A DNA stretch of 64,000 nucleotides from Variovorax sp. S12S4 (GTDB lineage: Bacteria > Pseudomonadota > Gammaproteobacteria > Burkholderiales > Burkholderiaceae_C). Shown here piece by piece: positions 7,283 through 16,786 of this stretch; position 1 is the first letter of the stretch; every line of letters begins with the position of its first letter. The translations under genes were made by a program, and so were the position numbers. The notes beneath the pieces were generated by a model, which saw nothing but the letters and a program-made list of their open reading frames with translations, did no database searches and was not told the DNA's origin. The DNA is taken from the NCBI RefSeq assembly GCF_023195515.1, contig NZ_JALPKR020000002.1:3759001-3823000 (forward strand). Direction: 5' to 3'.

Positions 7283-9723
7283 TTGTCCAATGTTGCCGGT
7301 CGGCGCGCTCGTGTGTCGCGCCCCAAGTCTTCTTCTGTTTCCGCCACCGGCAGCCTGCCGCGAGAAGCGGCAGTCCTGCCTTTGGCGCGCTGATGCTGGC
7401 CGCTTCGGTCAGCAGCTGGGCGCAGACACCGCCGGCAACAGTGCAGGGCGGCACCCTCGGAACCGTCACGGTGACCGAGCAGGCCGAAGCGCAGGGCAAG
7501 GACCAGGTCCAGACCAGGAAGACCAACATCGGCAAGGGAACGCAAGAAATCCGCGATATTCCCCAGTCGATCAACGTCATCACAGAGAAGCTGATCGACG
7601 ACGTCAAGCTCGACACCCTCAAGGACGCCTTGCACTACTCGGCCGGCATTACTTTCGCGGCAACGGAGAACGGCACCGACCAGGACATCCGGCTGCGTGG
7701 TTTCCCCGTGGCCACCGTGGGCGACCTGCTGATCGACGGCATGCGCGACCCTTCGCAGTACGACCGTGACACCTTCAATCTCGAACGCGTCGAGGTGCTG
7801 CGCGGCTCCGCTTCGATGATTTTCGGACGCGGCTCCACGGGCGGCGTGATCAACCAGGTCTCCAAGAAGCCCTTGCTGGCCGACCAGACCGACGTGGAAG
7901 CCACGGTCGGCTCGCGCGGCTACTACCGCACCACGGCGGACTTCAACGTTCGCACGGGCGAAACCTCGGCATTGCGAATCAACGCAATGTGGAACAAGGC
8001 CGACAACGGCGGTGCCAAGATCGACAAGTACGGCATTGCGCCTTCCTACAGCTGGGGCGTCGGCACGGCCAACGAGTTCACCGTGGGGCTGTTCCACCTG
8101 AACGTGGACAACGTTCCGCTGTCGGCAGTTCGCTGGGTGGCGACCGGTCGGCAAGGCATTACCGGCTACAACGCGAGCGGTGTGCCGACTATCGGCAGCC
8201 TGGGCACCCTCGCGCCTGTCAAGCCCGGCAGCTTCTACGGCACCACGGCCGACAAGCTCCTTGGCAAGGCTACCTACGGCACGGCTTCGTGGCTCCATCG
8301 CTTCGACGACGGCGGCGAACTGCGCACCCAGGTGCGCTCGGGCACCTTCGACCGCAACCAATGGTCGACGGCCGCCGGGGCCAGCACCACGTTCGGCGCT
8401 CCCACCACGCTGGCCAACTTCAGCGAATACACGATGCTCACGCGCAGCGGCCTGACGCCGCGCAAGGATGAGTACAAGGGCACCTACCTGCAAAGCGACT
8501 ACAGCAAGGAGCTGAGCTGGGGCGGCATGAAGCACCAGCTGCTGGCCGGTGTCGACGCCTCGAAGGAGGAGGCGAGCCGCTACCAGAACGACGCCTTCTT
8601 CAACAACAGCTTCCGAGGCCGCGCGCTGGGCTCGCGAGCCAACACCTTCGTCGGCACGCCGAACGACGGTGCGGGCTTGAGCGGCACGTTCGTGGAGCCG
8701 GTGTACCGCGATTCGAGCGCCTATTCCGCGAAGTCGGTCGGCATCTACCTGCAGGACCTGGTCCAGGTGGCGCCCGATTGGAAGGTTCTCGGCGGCGTGC
8801 GCTACGACCGACTGAGCGGTGATTTCGACCAGTACACCTATTCGAACCCCGCCTGCGTGAGGCCCACTCCGGCACCGCGCGGCTATACGCAAACGGCGAA
8901 TTGCAGCGACCGTCGCGAGCGCTATTCCGCCGGCAGCCCGTTCCCGACCGTCACCAGCACCCATCTTTCGCAAGGCGCATGGAGCTACCGCGCCGGCGTG
9001 CTGTACCAACCTTCGACCACGCAGTCATATCACCTGTCGTACAGCACCTCGTTCAACTCGTCGGCCGACACCTATCAGTATGTGTCGCCCCAAACCGCGG
9101 GCACCCCGCCCGAGAAGAGCCGCAACATCGAACTGGGCGCCAAGCTCGACTGGCTCGACGGCAAACTCTCGACGCGCGCCGCCATCTTCCGCACCGAAAA
9201 GACCAACGAGCGCACCACCGATTCGGACTTCGCGGGCAGTTCCTATCTGCTGTCGGGCAAGCGCCACTCGCAGGGCCTTGAGCTCGACGTGGTGGGTCGC
9301 CTCACGTCGCAGTGGGAAGTGTATTTCTCGTACTCTTTCATTCCCAGGGCAACCATCGACCAGGTGGGCAGCACTGCAACGCCCGGTACCGTAGGCTCGC
9401 GCGTCGGCCTGACGCCCAAGCACAGCGGCGCGGCATGGATCAGCTACCAGGCAACGCCCAAGCTGCGCATTGCAGGCGGCGTGCGCGGCGCATCCGAAAA
9501 CCGGCCGCTGCAAGGCGTCACCGGTGCCGCCAGCCTGGCCAACAGCACCCCCGGCTATGTGGTCGGCGACATGATGCTCGAGTACAAGTTCACGCCCGAC
9601 CTGTATGCGCAGCTCAATGTGAATAACGTGACGAACAAGCTCTACGGCGATCAGCTCTACCCGGGCTTTGCAATTGCCGGTGCGAAGCGCACGGTGCTCT
9701 TCACGGTCGGGGCGCGCTTCTAA
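7283..9723 (+). CDS. TonB-dependent siderophore receptor, catecholate (Fiu-like) type
   Basis: The uninterrupted frame runs from the ATG at 7393 (776 residues). It holds a plug domain (DIPQSINVITEKLIDD, LRGFPV, DGMRDPSQYDRDTFNLERVE, GSASMIFGRGSTGGVINQ) and a 22-strand barrel ending in an aromatic residue (TVGARF). Starting at 7393 leaves too short a signal peptide. A TTG at 7283 with a GGGAGG ribosome site 7 bp upstream begins a plausible receptor leader, MSNVAGRRARVSRPKSS, that hits a stop at 7391 overlapping the ATG. One missing base near 7379-7383 would join the two into a normal signal peptide. The PKHD hydroxylase next door is the usual companion of such iron-catecholate receptors. Confidence 0.85.
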
Positions 9724-9769
9724 AGGTCTCTTGAGTTTCTAGAATAGCCAACGCCGTTGCTCCTTACAC

Positions 9770-10456
9770 ATGCTCTTGCACATTCGCGAAGTGCTCTCGC
9801 TCGACGAGGTTCGTCAAGCCAGGGAAATTCTGGGCCAAGCACCTTGGGAGGACGGCCGCCTGACCGCGGGCGAGCAGTCCGCCAAGGCGAAGAACAACGA
9901 GCAGCTGCGGGAAGACTGCGAAGAAACCCGAGCCGTTCAGCAACTGCTGCTAAGGGGCCTCGAGCGGCACCAGGTTTTCTTCTCGGCCGCTTTGCCGAAG
10001 CAGATCTCGCCGCCTCTGTTCAATCGCTACGGCGGTGAGTCCAACAGCTTTGGCAATCATGTGGACAGCGCGGTTCGTTTTCTTCGCGACGGCTCGGGGC
10101 GGGTGCGCACCGATATCTCGTGCACCCTGTTCCTGGCCGAACCGAGTGAATACGACGGCGGCGAACTGGTCATCGAGGACACCTTCGGCACCCAGCGCGT
10201 CAAGCTTGCCGCCGGCGACATGGTGCTCTATCCGGGCACCAGCGTTCACCGGGTGCTGCCCGTCACGCGGGGCTATCGGCTGGCGAGCTATTTCTGGATC
10301 CAGAGCATGGTGCGCAGCGACGAACAGCGCCGGCTGCTGTTCGAAATGGACAACCATCTGCGCCACCTTCGCAGTAAATATGGCGAGACCGACTCCGGCG
10401 TGATCGGCCTCACGAGCACGTACCACAACTTGCTGCGCATGTGGCTCGACATTTGA
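9770..10456 (+). CDS. PKHD-type Fe(II)/2-oxoglutarate hydroxylase (PiuC/YbiX family)
   Basis: 228 residues, matching PiuC/YbiX length. The non-heme iron triad is visible as H97 and D99 (NHVDSAV) and H160 (TSVHRVLPV), with R170 for 2-oxoglutarate. The family sits next to TonB siderophore receptors and is induced by iron starvation; the substrate is not firmly known. It starts 46 bp after the receptor, so co-transcription is likely. Confidence 0.9.
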   Translation: MLLHIREVLSLDEVRQAREILGQAPWEDGRLTAGEQSAKAKNNEQLREDCEETRAVQQLLLRGLERHQVFFSAALPKQISPPLFNRYGGESNSFGNHVDSAVRFLRDGSGRVRTDISCTLFLAEPSEYDGGELVIEDTFGTQRVKLAAGDMVLYPGTSVHRVLPVTRGYRLASYFWIQSMVRSDEQRRLLFEMDNHLRHLRSKYGETDSGVIGLTSTYHNLLRMWLDI

Positions 10457-10493
10457 GCCGCGGCGTGGCGCCTGCCTGTCAGGAAACGCATTC

Positions 10494-10796
10494 ATGATGA
10501 ACAAGTCACTTCTTCCGGCCGCCGCAGTCGCGGCCGCAATTTTCTGCTCCGCATCGGCGTCTGCCCAGTTCGTCGACCACGACGCCGTCAAATGCACACC
10601 GGTTCCCAAGGAGCAAATGCGTCCGCAGATGGAACTGCAACGCAAGCTGACCGGCGAAGGCTGGAAGGTTCGCCAGATCAAGAACTTCAATGGCTGCTAC
10701 GAGGTCTACGGCTTCGACGAAAAGGGCCAGCGCACCGAAGCATTCTTCGACCCCAAGACCTTCGAGAAGGTCGGTCAGGTGAAGCAGCCATCCTGA
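10494..10796 (+). CDS. Secreted PepSY-domain protein
   Basis: 100 residues starting at ATGATG. A cleavable signal peptide ends near ASA-QF at residue 24. The mature part is a short PepSY-like domain (LQRKLTGEGWKVRQIKNFNG, then YEVYGFDEKGQRTEAFFDP), with two cysteines that could pair. Such proteins are often encoded with cytochrome b561 genes, and here the b561 start follows after 2 bp. Its role, perhaps at the periplasmic face of the cytochrome, is unproven. Confidence 0.8.
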   Translation: MMNKSLLPAAAVAAAIFCSASASAQFVDHDAVKCTPVPKEQMRPQMELQRKLTGEGWKVRQIKNFNGCYEVYGFDEKGQRTEAFFDPKTFEKVGQVKQPS

Positions 10797-10798
10797 GG

Positions 10799-11362
10799 AT
10801 GCGGAAGGTGCGTGCAGCGCCAGCGCGTTCGTCGGCGCAGGTCTGGGCGCTTTGGTTGCGCGCAACGCATTGGGCGCTGGTCGCCGCCATTGCCGTGGCG
10901 TGGTTCAGCGGCGAGGCGTTGCTGCGGCAGCACGAACTTGCGGGCTACGCGGCGCTGGTTCTGGTTGCGGTCCGCTGCATCGGCGGATGGCTCGGAGGCC
11001 GCTATGCAAGCTTCAGGCAGTTTGTGCGGCCTCCGTCGCAGGTGCTGCGCTATGCGTCCGAAGTGCTCGCACGGCGCGAGAAGCGCTACCTAGGCCACAA
11101 CCCGCTCGGCGGCTGGATGGTCGTCGCCTTGCTTGCCACGGTAACGGCTGTCGGCGTCACGGGCTGGATGTATTCGCTGGATATGTTCTGGGGATTGGCG
11201 TGGGTGGAATGGCTTCACCGCACATTGGCCTGGACACTGGTGGCGCTGATTGCGCTGCATCTGGCCGGCGTCGCTTTCACGAGCTGGCGGCACCGGGAGA
11301 ACCTGGTCAGCGCCATGTTCAGTGGGCGCAAGCGCCCCGAAGAGCCGGGCGACATCGCCTGA
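10799..11362 (+). CDS. Cytochrome b561 family membrane protein
   Basis: 187 residues from the ATG 2 bp after the PepSY stop. Four hydrophobic segments carry histidines placed for b-type heme: ATHWALVAAIAVAW near the start, LHRTLAWTLVALIALHLAG near the end, and an RYLGHNPLGGWM loop. The family transfers electrons across the inner membrane from the quinol pool or to periplasmic partners. Placement behind a siderophore receptor and PepSY protein suggests a part in ferric reduction, as an inference. Confidence 0.85.
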   Translation: MRKVRAAPARSSAQVWALWLRATHWALVAAIAVAWFSGEALLRQHELAGYAALVLVAVRCIGGWLGGRYASFRQFVRPPSQVLRYASEVLARREKRYLGHNPLGGWMVVALLATVTAVGVTGWMYSLDMFWGLAWVEWLHRTLAWTLVALIALHLAGVAFTSWRHRENLVSAMFSGRKRPEEPGDIA

Positions 11363-11379
11363 CGGCGGCACCTCGCTCG

Positions 11380-11408
11380 CCGAAAAGGGCCTGGCGGCCC
11401 CTTTTCGG
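11380..11408. terminator. Hairpin between cytochrome b561 and bfr
   Basis: A 12-bp stem (CCGAAAAGGGCC / GGCCCCTTTTCGG with one bulge) sits between two convergent genes. It ends 4 bp before the bfr stop and can terminate from both sides. Confidence 0.8.
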
Positions 11409-11411
11409 AGT

Positions 11412-11888
11412 TCAGCCGATCTCGCCCATCTGCGACTGCAGGTAGTTCTGCAGCCCGACCTTGTCGATCAGGTCGATCTGGGTTTCGAGGAAGTCGATGT
11501 GCTCTTCCGTGTCGTCCAGAATCTCTTGCAGCAAATCGCGTGACACGTAGTCCCGAACGGTTTCGCAGTACGCGATGCCGTCCTTGATGGTGGCTTGCGC
11601 GCCGGTCTCGGCACCCAGGTCGCAGCCGAGCAATTCGGGCACGTCTTCACCGATGTTCAGCTTGCCCAGATCTTGCAGGTTGGGCAGGCCGTCCAGCATG
11701 AAGATGCGGTCCATGAGCTTGTCGGCGTGCTTCATTTCGCCGATGGATTCCTCGTATTCCTTCTTGGCCAGCTTGTCCAAGCCCCAGTGCTTGAGCATGC
11801 GGTAGTGCAGGAAATACTGGTTGATTGCGGTGAGCTCGTTCTTGAGCTGCGCCTGCAGATGTTCGATGACCTTGGGGTCGCCCTTCAT
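11412..11888 (-). CDS. bfr: Bacterioferritin
   Basis: 158 residues, the full four-helix ferritin subunit. The ferroxidase ligands E18, E51, H54, E94 and H130 and the heme-ligand methionine M52 ([11 protein letters not shown]) are present. The position of E. coli E127 is a threonine here (DDTEEHID), with glutamates at 128 and 129, so the di-iron site may be altered. It assembles a 24-mer with heme at subunit interfaces to store iron. The gene is convergent with cytochrome b561; its 5' gap (11889-12060) shows no clear Fur box. Confidence 0.93.
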   Translation of the reverse strand: MKGDPKVIEHLQAQLKNELTAINQYFLHYRMLKHWGLDKLAKKEYEESIGEMKHADKLMDRIFMLDGLPNLQDLGKLNIGEDVPELLGCDLGAETGAQATIKDGIAYCETVRDYVSRDLLQEILDDTEEHIDFLETQIDLIDKVGLQNYLQSQMGEIG

Positions 11889-12060
11889 GATTGTTTTCCT
11901 TGTTCTGAAAGTAGGGATTGTGAGAGGGGCGAGCGAGCTCTTGCAAGCAATCCCATGCTCCGCTGGTCTGCATGCGTTTGATGGTGATACACGTTCGTAT
12001 TCGAGCAGGAGGCGAGGGTGACCTTGCCTTTGGTTTTCATAGGCCGCAGCGATACAGTCG

Positions 12061-12102
12061 ATAGCTGATTACTATGAATTTGTCTTATTTGGTAGCTATA
12101 CT
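12061..12102 (+). promoter_or_regulatory. Putative OxyR site and promoter of ahpC
   Basis: The dyad ATAGCTGATTACTAT (12061-12075) fits the OxyR half-operator pattern ATAG-N7-CTAT. A weaker second copy, TTATTTGGTAGCTAT, follows at 12086-12100. A possible -10 TATACT is at 12097-12102, placing the sites over the -35 region as expected for an activator. The spacing between copies is longer than the classical 7 bases. Confidence 0.5.
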
Positions 12103-12150
12103 CATGGCTCGCACTTATTTTTGTCCACCCGCAGCATCCAAGGAAGCAAC

Positions 12151-12714
12151 ATGTCCCTGATCAACACCCAAGTCCAACCCTTCAAGACCCAGGCCTACCT
12201 CAACGGCAAGTTCATCGATGTGTCCGACGAGACGCTCAAGGGCAAATGGTCCGTGCTGATCTTCATGCCGGCGGCATTTACCTTCAACTGCCCGACCGAA
12301 GTCGAAGACGCGGCCGACAACTACCCCGAGTTCCAGAAGCTGGGCGCCGAGGTCTACATCGTGACCACCGACACGCACTTCTCGCACAAGGTGTGGCACG
12401 ACACGTCGCCCGCCGTGGGCAAGGCCAAGTTCCCGCTGGTGGGCGACCCGACCCACGCGCTGACCAACGCTTTCGGCGTGCACATCCCCGAAGAAGGCCT
12501 GGCACTGCGCGGCACCTTCGTGATCAACCCCGAAGGCATCATCAAGACCGCCGAAGTGCACTCCAACGAGATCGCCCGCGACGTCAAGGAAACCCTGCGC
12601 AAGCTGAAGGCCGCGGTCTACACCGCCGCTCACCCGAACGAAGTCTGCCCGGCCAAGTGGAATGAAGGCGACAAGACCATCGCTCCGTCGTTCGACCTCG
12701 TCGGCAAGATCTAA
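12151..12714 (+). CDS. ahpC: Alkyl hydroperoxide reductase subunit C (2-Cys peroxiredoxin)
   Basis: 187 residues from the ATG at 12151, preceded by AAGGAAG. The peroxidatic cysteine is C47 (TFNCPTE) and the resolving cysteine C166 (EVCPAKW), exactly as in classical AhpC. It reduces hydrogen peroxide, organic hydroperoxides and peroxynitrite, and is recycled by AhpF, encoded 89 bp downstream. The OxyR-like dyad upstream supports peroxide induction. Confidence 0.96.
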   Translation: MSLINTQVQPFKTQAYLNGKFIDVSDETLKGKWSVLIFMPAAFTFNCPTEVEDAADNYPEFQKLGAEVYIVTTDTHFSHKVWHDTSPAVGKAKFPLVGDPTHALTNAFGVHIPEEGLALRGTFVINPEGIIKTAEVHSNEIARDVKETLRKLKAAVYTAAHPNEVCPAKWNEGDKTIAPSFDLVGKI

Positions 12715-12727
12715 GCGTCCCGCGCGA

Positions 12728-12761
12728 AAGCCCGGGCGCTCACGAGGCCCCGGGCTTTTTT
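12728..12761 (+). terminator. Terminator or attenuator between ahpC and ahpF
   Basis: Stem AAGCCCGGG / CCCGGGCTT with a 12-base loop followed by a T run, 14 bp after the ahpC stop. It would let ahpC be expressed at a higher level than ahpF. Confidence 0.8.
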
Positions 12762-12803
12762 GCCCCAAGTTGATAGTTTTAAGTTATCGAAAGAGAGTCC
12801 CTC

Positions 12804-14360
12804 ATGCTTGACGCCAGCACCAAAGCCCAATTGAAGAGTTACCTCGAACGCGCCACGCAGCCGATCGAGATCGTCGCCTCGCTCGACGACAGCAAGGCCT
12901 CGGGCGAAATGCTGTCGCTGCTGAAGGACGTTGCGGAAGCCTCGCCGCTGGTCAAGCTGACCGAAAGCCGCGATGACAACCATCGCAAGCCCTCTTTCTC
13001 GGTCAACCGCCCGAGCGAGAACCACGGCCCGCGTTTTGCCGGCTTGCCGATGGGCCATGAATTCACGTCGCTGATCCTTGCGCTGCTGCAGATCGGCGGC
13101 TATCCCCCGAAGGTCGAAGAAGCCGTGCTCGAGCAGATTCGCGCGCTCGACGGCGACTTCGAGTTCGAGATCTACGTTTCGCTTACCTGCCACAACTGCC
13201 CCGACGTGGTCCAGGCGCTGAACCTGATGGCCATCCAGAACCCACGTATCCGCACGACGATGATCGAGGGCGGCACCTTCCAGGACGAAGTGAAGGAACG
13301 CCAGATCATGGCTGTGCCGACCGTGTTCCTGAACGGCACCGAATTCGGCCAGGGCCGCATGAGCCTGGAAGAAATCCTCGCAAAGATCGACACAAGCGGC
13401 GTCGAGCGCGAGGCGAAGAAGATTGCCGGCAAAGACCCGTTCGACGTGCTGATCGTCGGCGGCGGCCCCGCAGGTGCCGCGGCTGCCGTGTATGCGGCGC
13501 GCAAGGGCATCCGCACCGGCGTGGCGTCGGAGCGCTTCGGCGGCCAGGTGCTCGACACGCTGGGCATCGAGAACTTCATCTCGGTCAAGGAAACCGAAGG
13601 ACCGAAGTTCGCCCATGCGCTCGAAGAGCACGTGCGCGACTACGACGTCGACATCATGAACCTGCAGCGCGCCAGGGCGCTTGTTCCGGGCAAGGACCTC
13701 ATCGAGGTGCAGCTCGAGAGCGGTGCTTCGCTCAAGAGCAAGTCGATCATCATTTCGACCGGTGCGCGCTGGCGCAACATCAACGTGCCCGGCGAGCACG
13801 AGTTCAAGAACAAGGGCGTGGCTTACTGCCCCCACTGCGACGGCCCGCTCTTCAAGGGCAAACGCGTCGCGGTCATCGGCGGCGGCAACTCGGGTGTCGA
13901 AGCGGCCATCGACCTGGCCGGCATCGTGGGCCACGTCACGCTGATCGAGTTCGACACCGCGCTGCGTGCCGACGCCGTGCTGCAGCGGAAGCTCAAGAGC
14001 CTGAGCAACGTCGACGTGTTCACGAACGCGCAGACCACCGAGATCACCGGCGACCAGAAGGTCAACGGCCTGGTCTACAAGGACCGCGCGACCGGCGAGT
14101 TGAAGAAGATCGAACTCGAAGGCGTGTTCATCCAGATCGGCCTGGTGCCCAATACCGATTGGCTCAAGGGCGTGGTCGAGCTGACGAAGCACGGCGAGAT
14201 CGTGGTCGACGCCAGGGGGCAGACCTCGGTACCGGGCGTGTTTGCCGCGGGCGACGTGACGACAGTGCCGTTCAAGCAGATCATCATTGCGGCAGGTGAT
14301 GGTGCCAAGGCGGCGCTGGGCGCGTTCGATCATTTGATCCGCACGTCGGCACCGGCTTGA
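12804..14360 (+). CDS. ahpF: Alkyl hydroperoxide reductase subunit F
   Basis: 518 residues, the normal AhpF length. The N-terminal tandem thioredoxin-like domain carries CHNC (C129, C132). The FAD-binding motif is [19 protein letters not shown] at about 215. The redox pair is CPHC at 342-345 ([11 protein letters not shown]), followed by an NAD-binding [17 protein letters not shown]. AhpF moves electrons from NADH through FAD and two dithiols to AhpC. Its 5' end follows the terminator-like hairpin, so expression relies on read-through or a local promoter. Confidence 0.96.
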   Translation: MLDASTKAQLKSYLERATQPIEIVASLDDSKASGEMLSLLKDVAEASPLVKLTESRDDNHRKPSFSVNRPSENHGPRFAGLPMGHEFTSLILALLQIGGYPPKVEEAVLEQIRALDGDFEFEIYVSLTCHNCPDVVQALNLMAIQNPRIRTTMIEGGTFQDEVKERQIMAVPTVFLNGTEFGQGRMSLEEILAKIDTSGVEREAKKIAGKDPFDVLIVGGGPAGAAAAVYAARKGIRTGVASERFGGQVLDTLGIENFISVKETEGPKFAHALEEHVRDYDVDIMNLQRARALVPGKDLIEVQLESGASLKSKSIIISTGARWRNINVPGEHEFKNKGVAYCPHCDGPLFKGKRVAVIGGGNSGVEAAIDLAGIVGHVTLIEFDTALRADAVLQRKLKSLSNVDVFTNAQTTEITGDQKVNGLVYKDRATGELKKIELEGVFIQIGLVPNTDWLKGVVELTKHGEIVVDARGQTSVPGVFAAGDVTTVPFKQIIIAAGDGAKAALGAFDHLIRTSAPA

Positions 14361-14396
14361 GCGACTGGAAAAACTGTAGCCCGAGTAGGTTGCAAG

Positions 14397-14426
14397 TTGT
14401 ACAAATGAGAATTATTCTCATACAAT
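14397..14426 (+). promoter_or_regulatory. hmuR promoter with Fur box in the spacer
   Basis: -35 TTGTAC (14397-14402), 18-base spacer, -10 TACAAT (14421-14426). The spacer contains the perfect palindrome TGAGAATTATTCTCA (14406-14420), a very strong Fur box match. Iron-loaded Fur would sit on the promoter and repress the heme uptake operon. Confidence 0.88.
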
Positions 14427-14480
14427 AGTGGTCAAGGGCAGCACGCCCTTTGCCGCCAGCCAGGTCAATGGGCGCAGCAC

Positions 14481-16742
14481 TTGCGCCAAGGTCCAGCAAG
14501 CAGTTCTTCAACTGTTTTCTGGACCTTTTTCGTGGCCTCCCAATTCAACCTACCCTCCCAACGTTTTGCACTTCTGCCCTGGCTGATTGCCACCGGCTTC
14601 GGCATGTCCGCGCCTGCCTGGTCCCAGCAGCTCGCAGTACTGAATGAAGTGGTGGTGAGCGGCTCGCGTTCTGAACAGGCCAGGGACGACTTGCCGGTCA
14701 GCGTGGAGGTCATCAATCGGGAAGACATCGAGTCCAAGCAGATCAACGACATCCGCGATGCGGTGCGCGATCTGCCCAATGTTTCAGTCAAGCGCTCGCC
14801 AGCGCGCTTCGGGCTGGCGCAGGGCAACACGGGCCGCGACGGCAACGCCGGCTTCAACATTCGCGGGCTCGACGGCAACCGGGTGCTGCTGCTGACCGAC
14901 GGCATCCGCACGCCGCGCAGCTACGTCTTCAGCGCCAACGCCTTCGGCCGCGACTACTTCGACATCGGCCTCGTCGAGCGCATCGAGATCATCAAGGGTC
15001 CGGCTTCGGCACTCTACGGTTCGGACGGCCTGGCCGGCCTGGTCAACTTCGTGACCCGCGAACCCGCGTCTTTCCTGCGTGAAGGCCGCAGCTTCGGTGG
15101 GAGTGCAAGCATCGGCTACAGCGGCGACGACAACGGCATGCGCGGCGGTGTCACGCTTGCCGGCAAGGCCAACGACACGCTGCAGTGGCTCATTTCGGCC
15201 AACGCAGGTCGCGCCAGCGAACTCGAGAACATGGGCACGCTCAATGTGCCCAATGTGGACCGCACCACGCCCAATCCGCAGCGCGACAGCAACCGCTCGC
15301 TGCTGGCCAAGGCCATTCTCACGCCCAACGCAGACCAGCGGCATTCGTTCACCTTCGAGCACATCGAGAAGACCAGCCGCTACGACCTGCTCTCGGGCAT
15401 TGCCAAGCCTCCTTATGCGTCCACCTCCGTGGTCGGCCTCAACGCGAAGACCGACCTGGAGCGCGACCGCTTTACCTACGAAGGCCGGCTGCGCCTGAAC
15501 GCCGCCGTGGCCGACAACCTGCTCGCGGTCGTGAGCTACCAGAAGGCCAAGTCGCGCGAGTTCATCCATGAAGACCGCTTCACCGCTGCCGACCGCACGC
15601 GCGACGTGACCTACGACGAGAACACCTGGCAGCTTGGCCTGCAGGCCGACAAGACGCTCCGCATGGGTGAGTGGGCGCAGAAGATCACCTACGGATTCGA
15701 CTACACGCGCACCAACGTCGAGAACCTGCAGACTGGCCTCGTGCCGCCCACCGGCGAGAGCTATCCGCTCAAGCGCTTTCCCGATACGCGCGAAACGTCG
15801 TCGGCGTTCTACGTGCAGGATGAATTCATCCATGACCGCTGGAGCATCACGCCCGGCATTCGCTTCGACCGCTTCTCGCTCGACGCGAAGCAGGCCGGCT
15901 TCAACGCGCAGGCCGTGTCGCTGTCAGGCTCGGCTGTATCGCCCAAGCTGGGCGTGCTGTTCCGTGCCACGCCGCAATGGAGCGTCTACGGCAACTACGC
16001 ATCCGGCTTCAAGGCGCCCAACGCGTTCCAGGTCAACAACTTTTTCGAGAACGTGATCCAGGGCTACAAGACGATTCCCAACCCGAATCTCAAGCCTGAA
16101 AAGAGCCAGAACATCGAACTCGGCGTGCGCGGGCGCACCGGCGTCCTGAGCTTCGACGTGGCTGCGTTCACCGGGGACTACAAGAACCTCATCGAGAACG
16201 ACAAGCTCGTCGGCGGCCGCGGCATTCCGCGCATCGATCCGCTGGTGTACCAGTCGGTCAACGTGGGACGCGCGCGCATCAGCGGTTTCGAAATCAAGGG
16301 CGAGCTCGACTTCACCGAAAACGGCACCGGCTTTTCCGTGCCTTTTGCCTATGGCCAGACGCGCGGCCGCGACCGCACCAACAACCGGCCGCTCAACTCG
16401 ATCGATCCGCAGAAGTTCAGCGCCGGCCTCAAGTACCAGGCGCCGTCCTGGAGCGTGCGCCTGGACGCAGTGCATCACAGCGCCAAGGAGTGGGAGGACG
16501 TCGATCGCAGCGAAGTGACGACCGGCCTGCAGTTCCGCACCCCGCAAGCCACCACGCTGGACATCAGCGCGCAGTGGCGCATCAAGAAGGACCTGCGCCT
16601 CAACGCCTCGGTGACCAACCTCACCAACAAGCGCTACTGGATGTGGAGCGATGTGCGCGGGGTGACAACAACCTCGGCCATTCGCGAGGCCTACACGCAG
16701 CCGGGCCGAAGCTTCAATGTCTCGCTCGTGGCCGACTTCTGA
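14481..16742 (+). CDS. hmuR: TonB-dependent heme receptor
   Basis: 753 residues from the TTG at 14481; a GTG at 14532 is an equally possible start and directly gives a signal peptide ending at PAWSQQ. The plug domain starts with a TonB-box-like NEVVVSGSRSEQ. The barrel contains the heme-receptor motifs FKAP (about 510) and NPNL (about 534), the local FRAP/NPNL signature of hemoglobin and heme receptors. The C-terminus ends in VADF. It heads hmuRSTUV under a Fur-box promoter. The protein brings heme across the outer membrane at the cost of TonB energy. Confidence 0.92.
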   Translation: MRQGPASSSSTVFWTFFVASQFNLPSQRFALLPWLIATGFGMSAPAWSQQLAVLNEVVVSGSRSEQARDDLPVSVEVINREDIESKQINDIRDAVRDLPNVSVKRSPARFGLAQGNTGRDGNAGFNIRGLDGNRVLLLTDGIRTPRSYVFSANAFGRDYFDIGLVERIEIIKGPASALYGSDGLAGLVNFVTREPASFLREGRSFGGSASIGYSGDDNGMRGGVTLAGKANDTLQWLISANAGRASELENMGTLNVPNVDRTTPNPQRDSNRSLLAKAILTPNADQRHSFTFEHIEKTSRYDLLSGIAKPPYASTSVVGLNAKTDLERDRFTYEGRLRLNAAVADNLLAVVSYQKAKSREFIHEDRFTAADRTRDVTYDENTWQLGLQADKTLRMGEWAQKITYGFDYTRTNVENLQTGLVPPTGESYPLKRFPDTRETSSAFYVQDEFIHDRWSITPGIRFDRFSLDAKQAGFNAQAVSLSGSAVSPKLGVLFRATPQWSVYGNYASGFKAPNAFQVNNFFENVIQGYKTIPNPNLKPEKSQNIELGVRGRTGVLSFDVAAFTGDYKNLIENDKLVGGRGIPRIDPLVYQSVNVGRARISGFEIKGELDFTENGTGFSVPFAYGQTRGRDRTNNRPLNSIDPQKFSAGLKYQAPSWSVRLDAVHHSAKEWEDVDRSEVTTGLQFRTPQATTLDISAQWRIKKDLRLNASVTNLTNKRYWMWSDVRGVTTTSAIREAYTQPGRSFNVSLVADF

Positions 16743-16786
16743 AACTGCCTCATGGCAACCCAGCAAATCAAACAACAGGAAACCCG

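Noticed and set aside
12711..14333. 540-codon minus-strand frame opposite ahpF
   Set aside because: Antisense shadow of a clearly coding ahpF.
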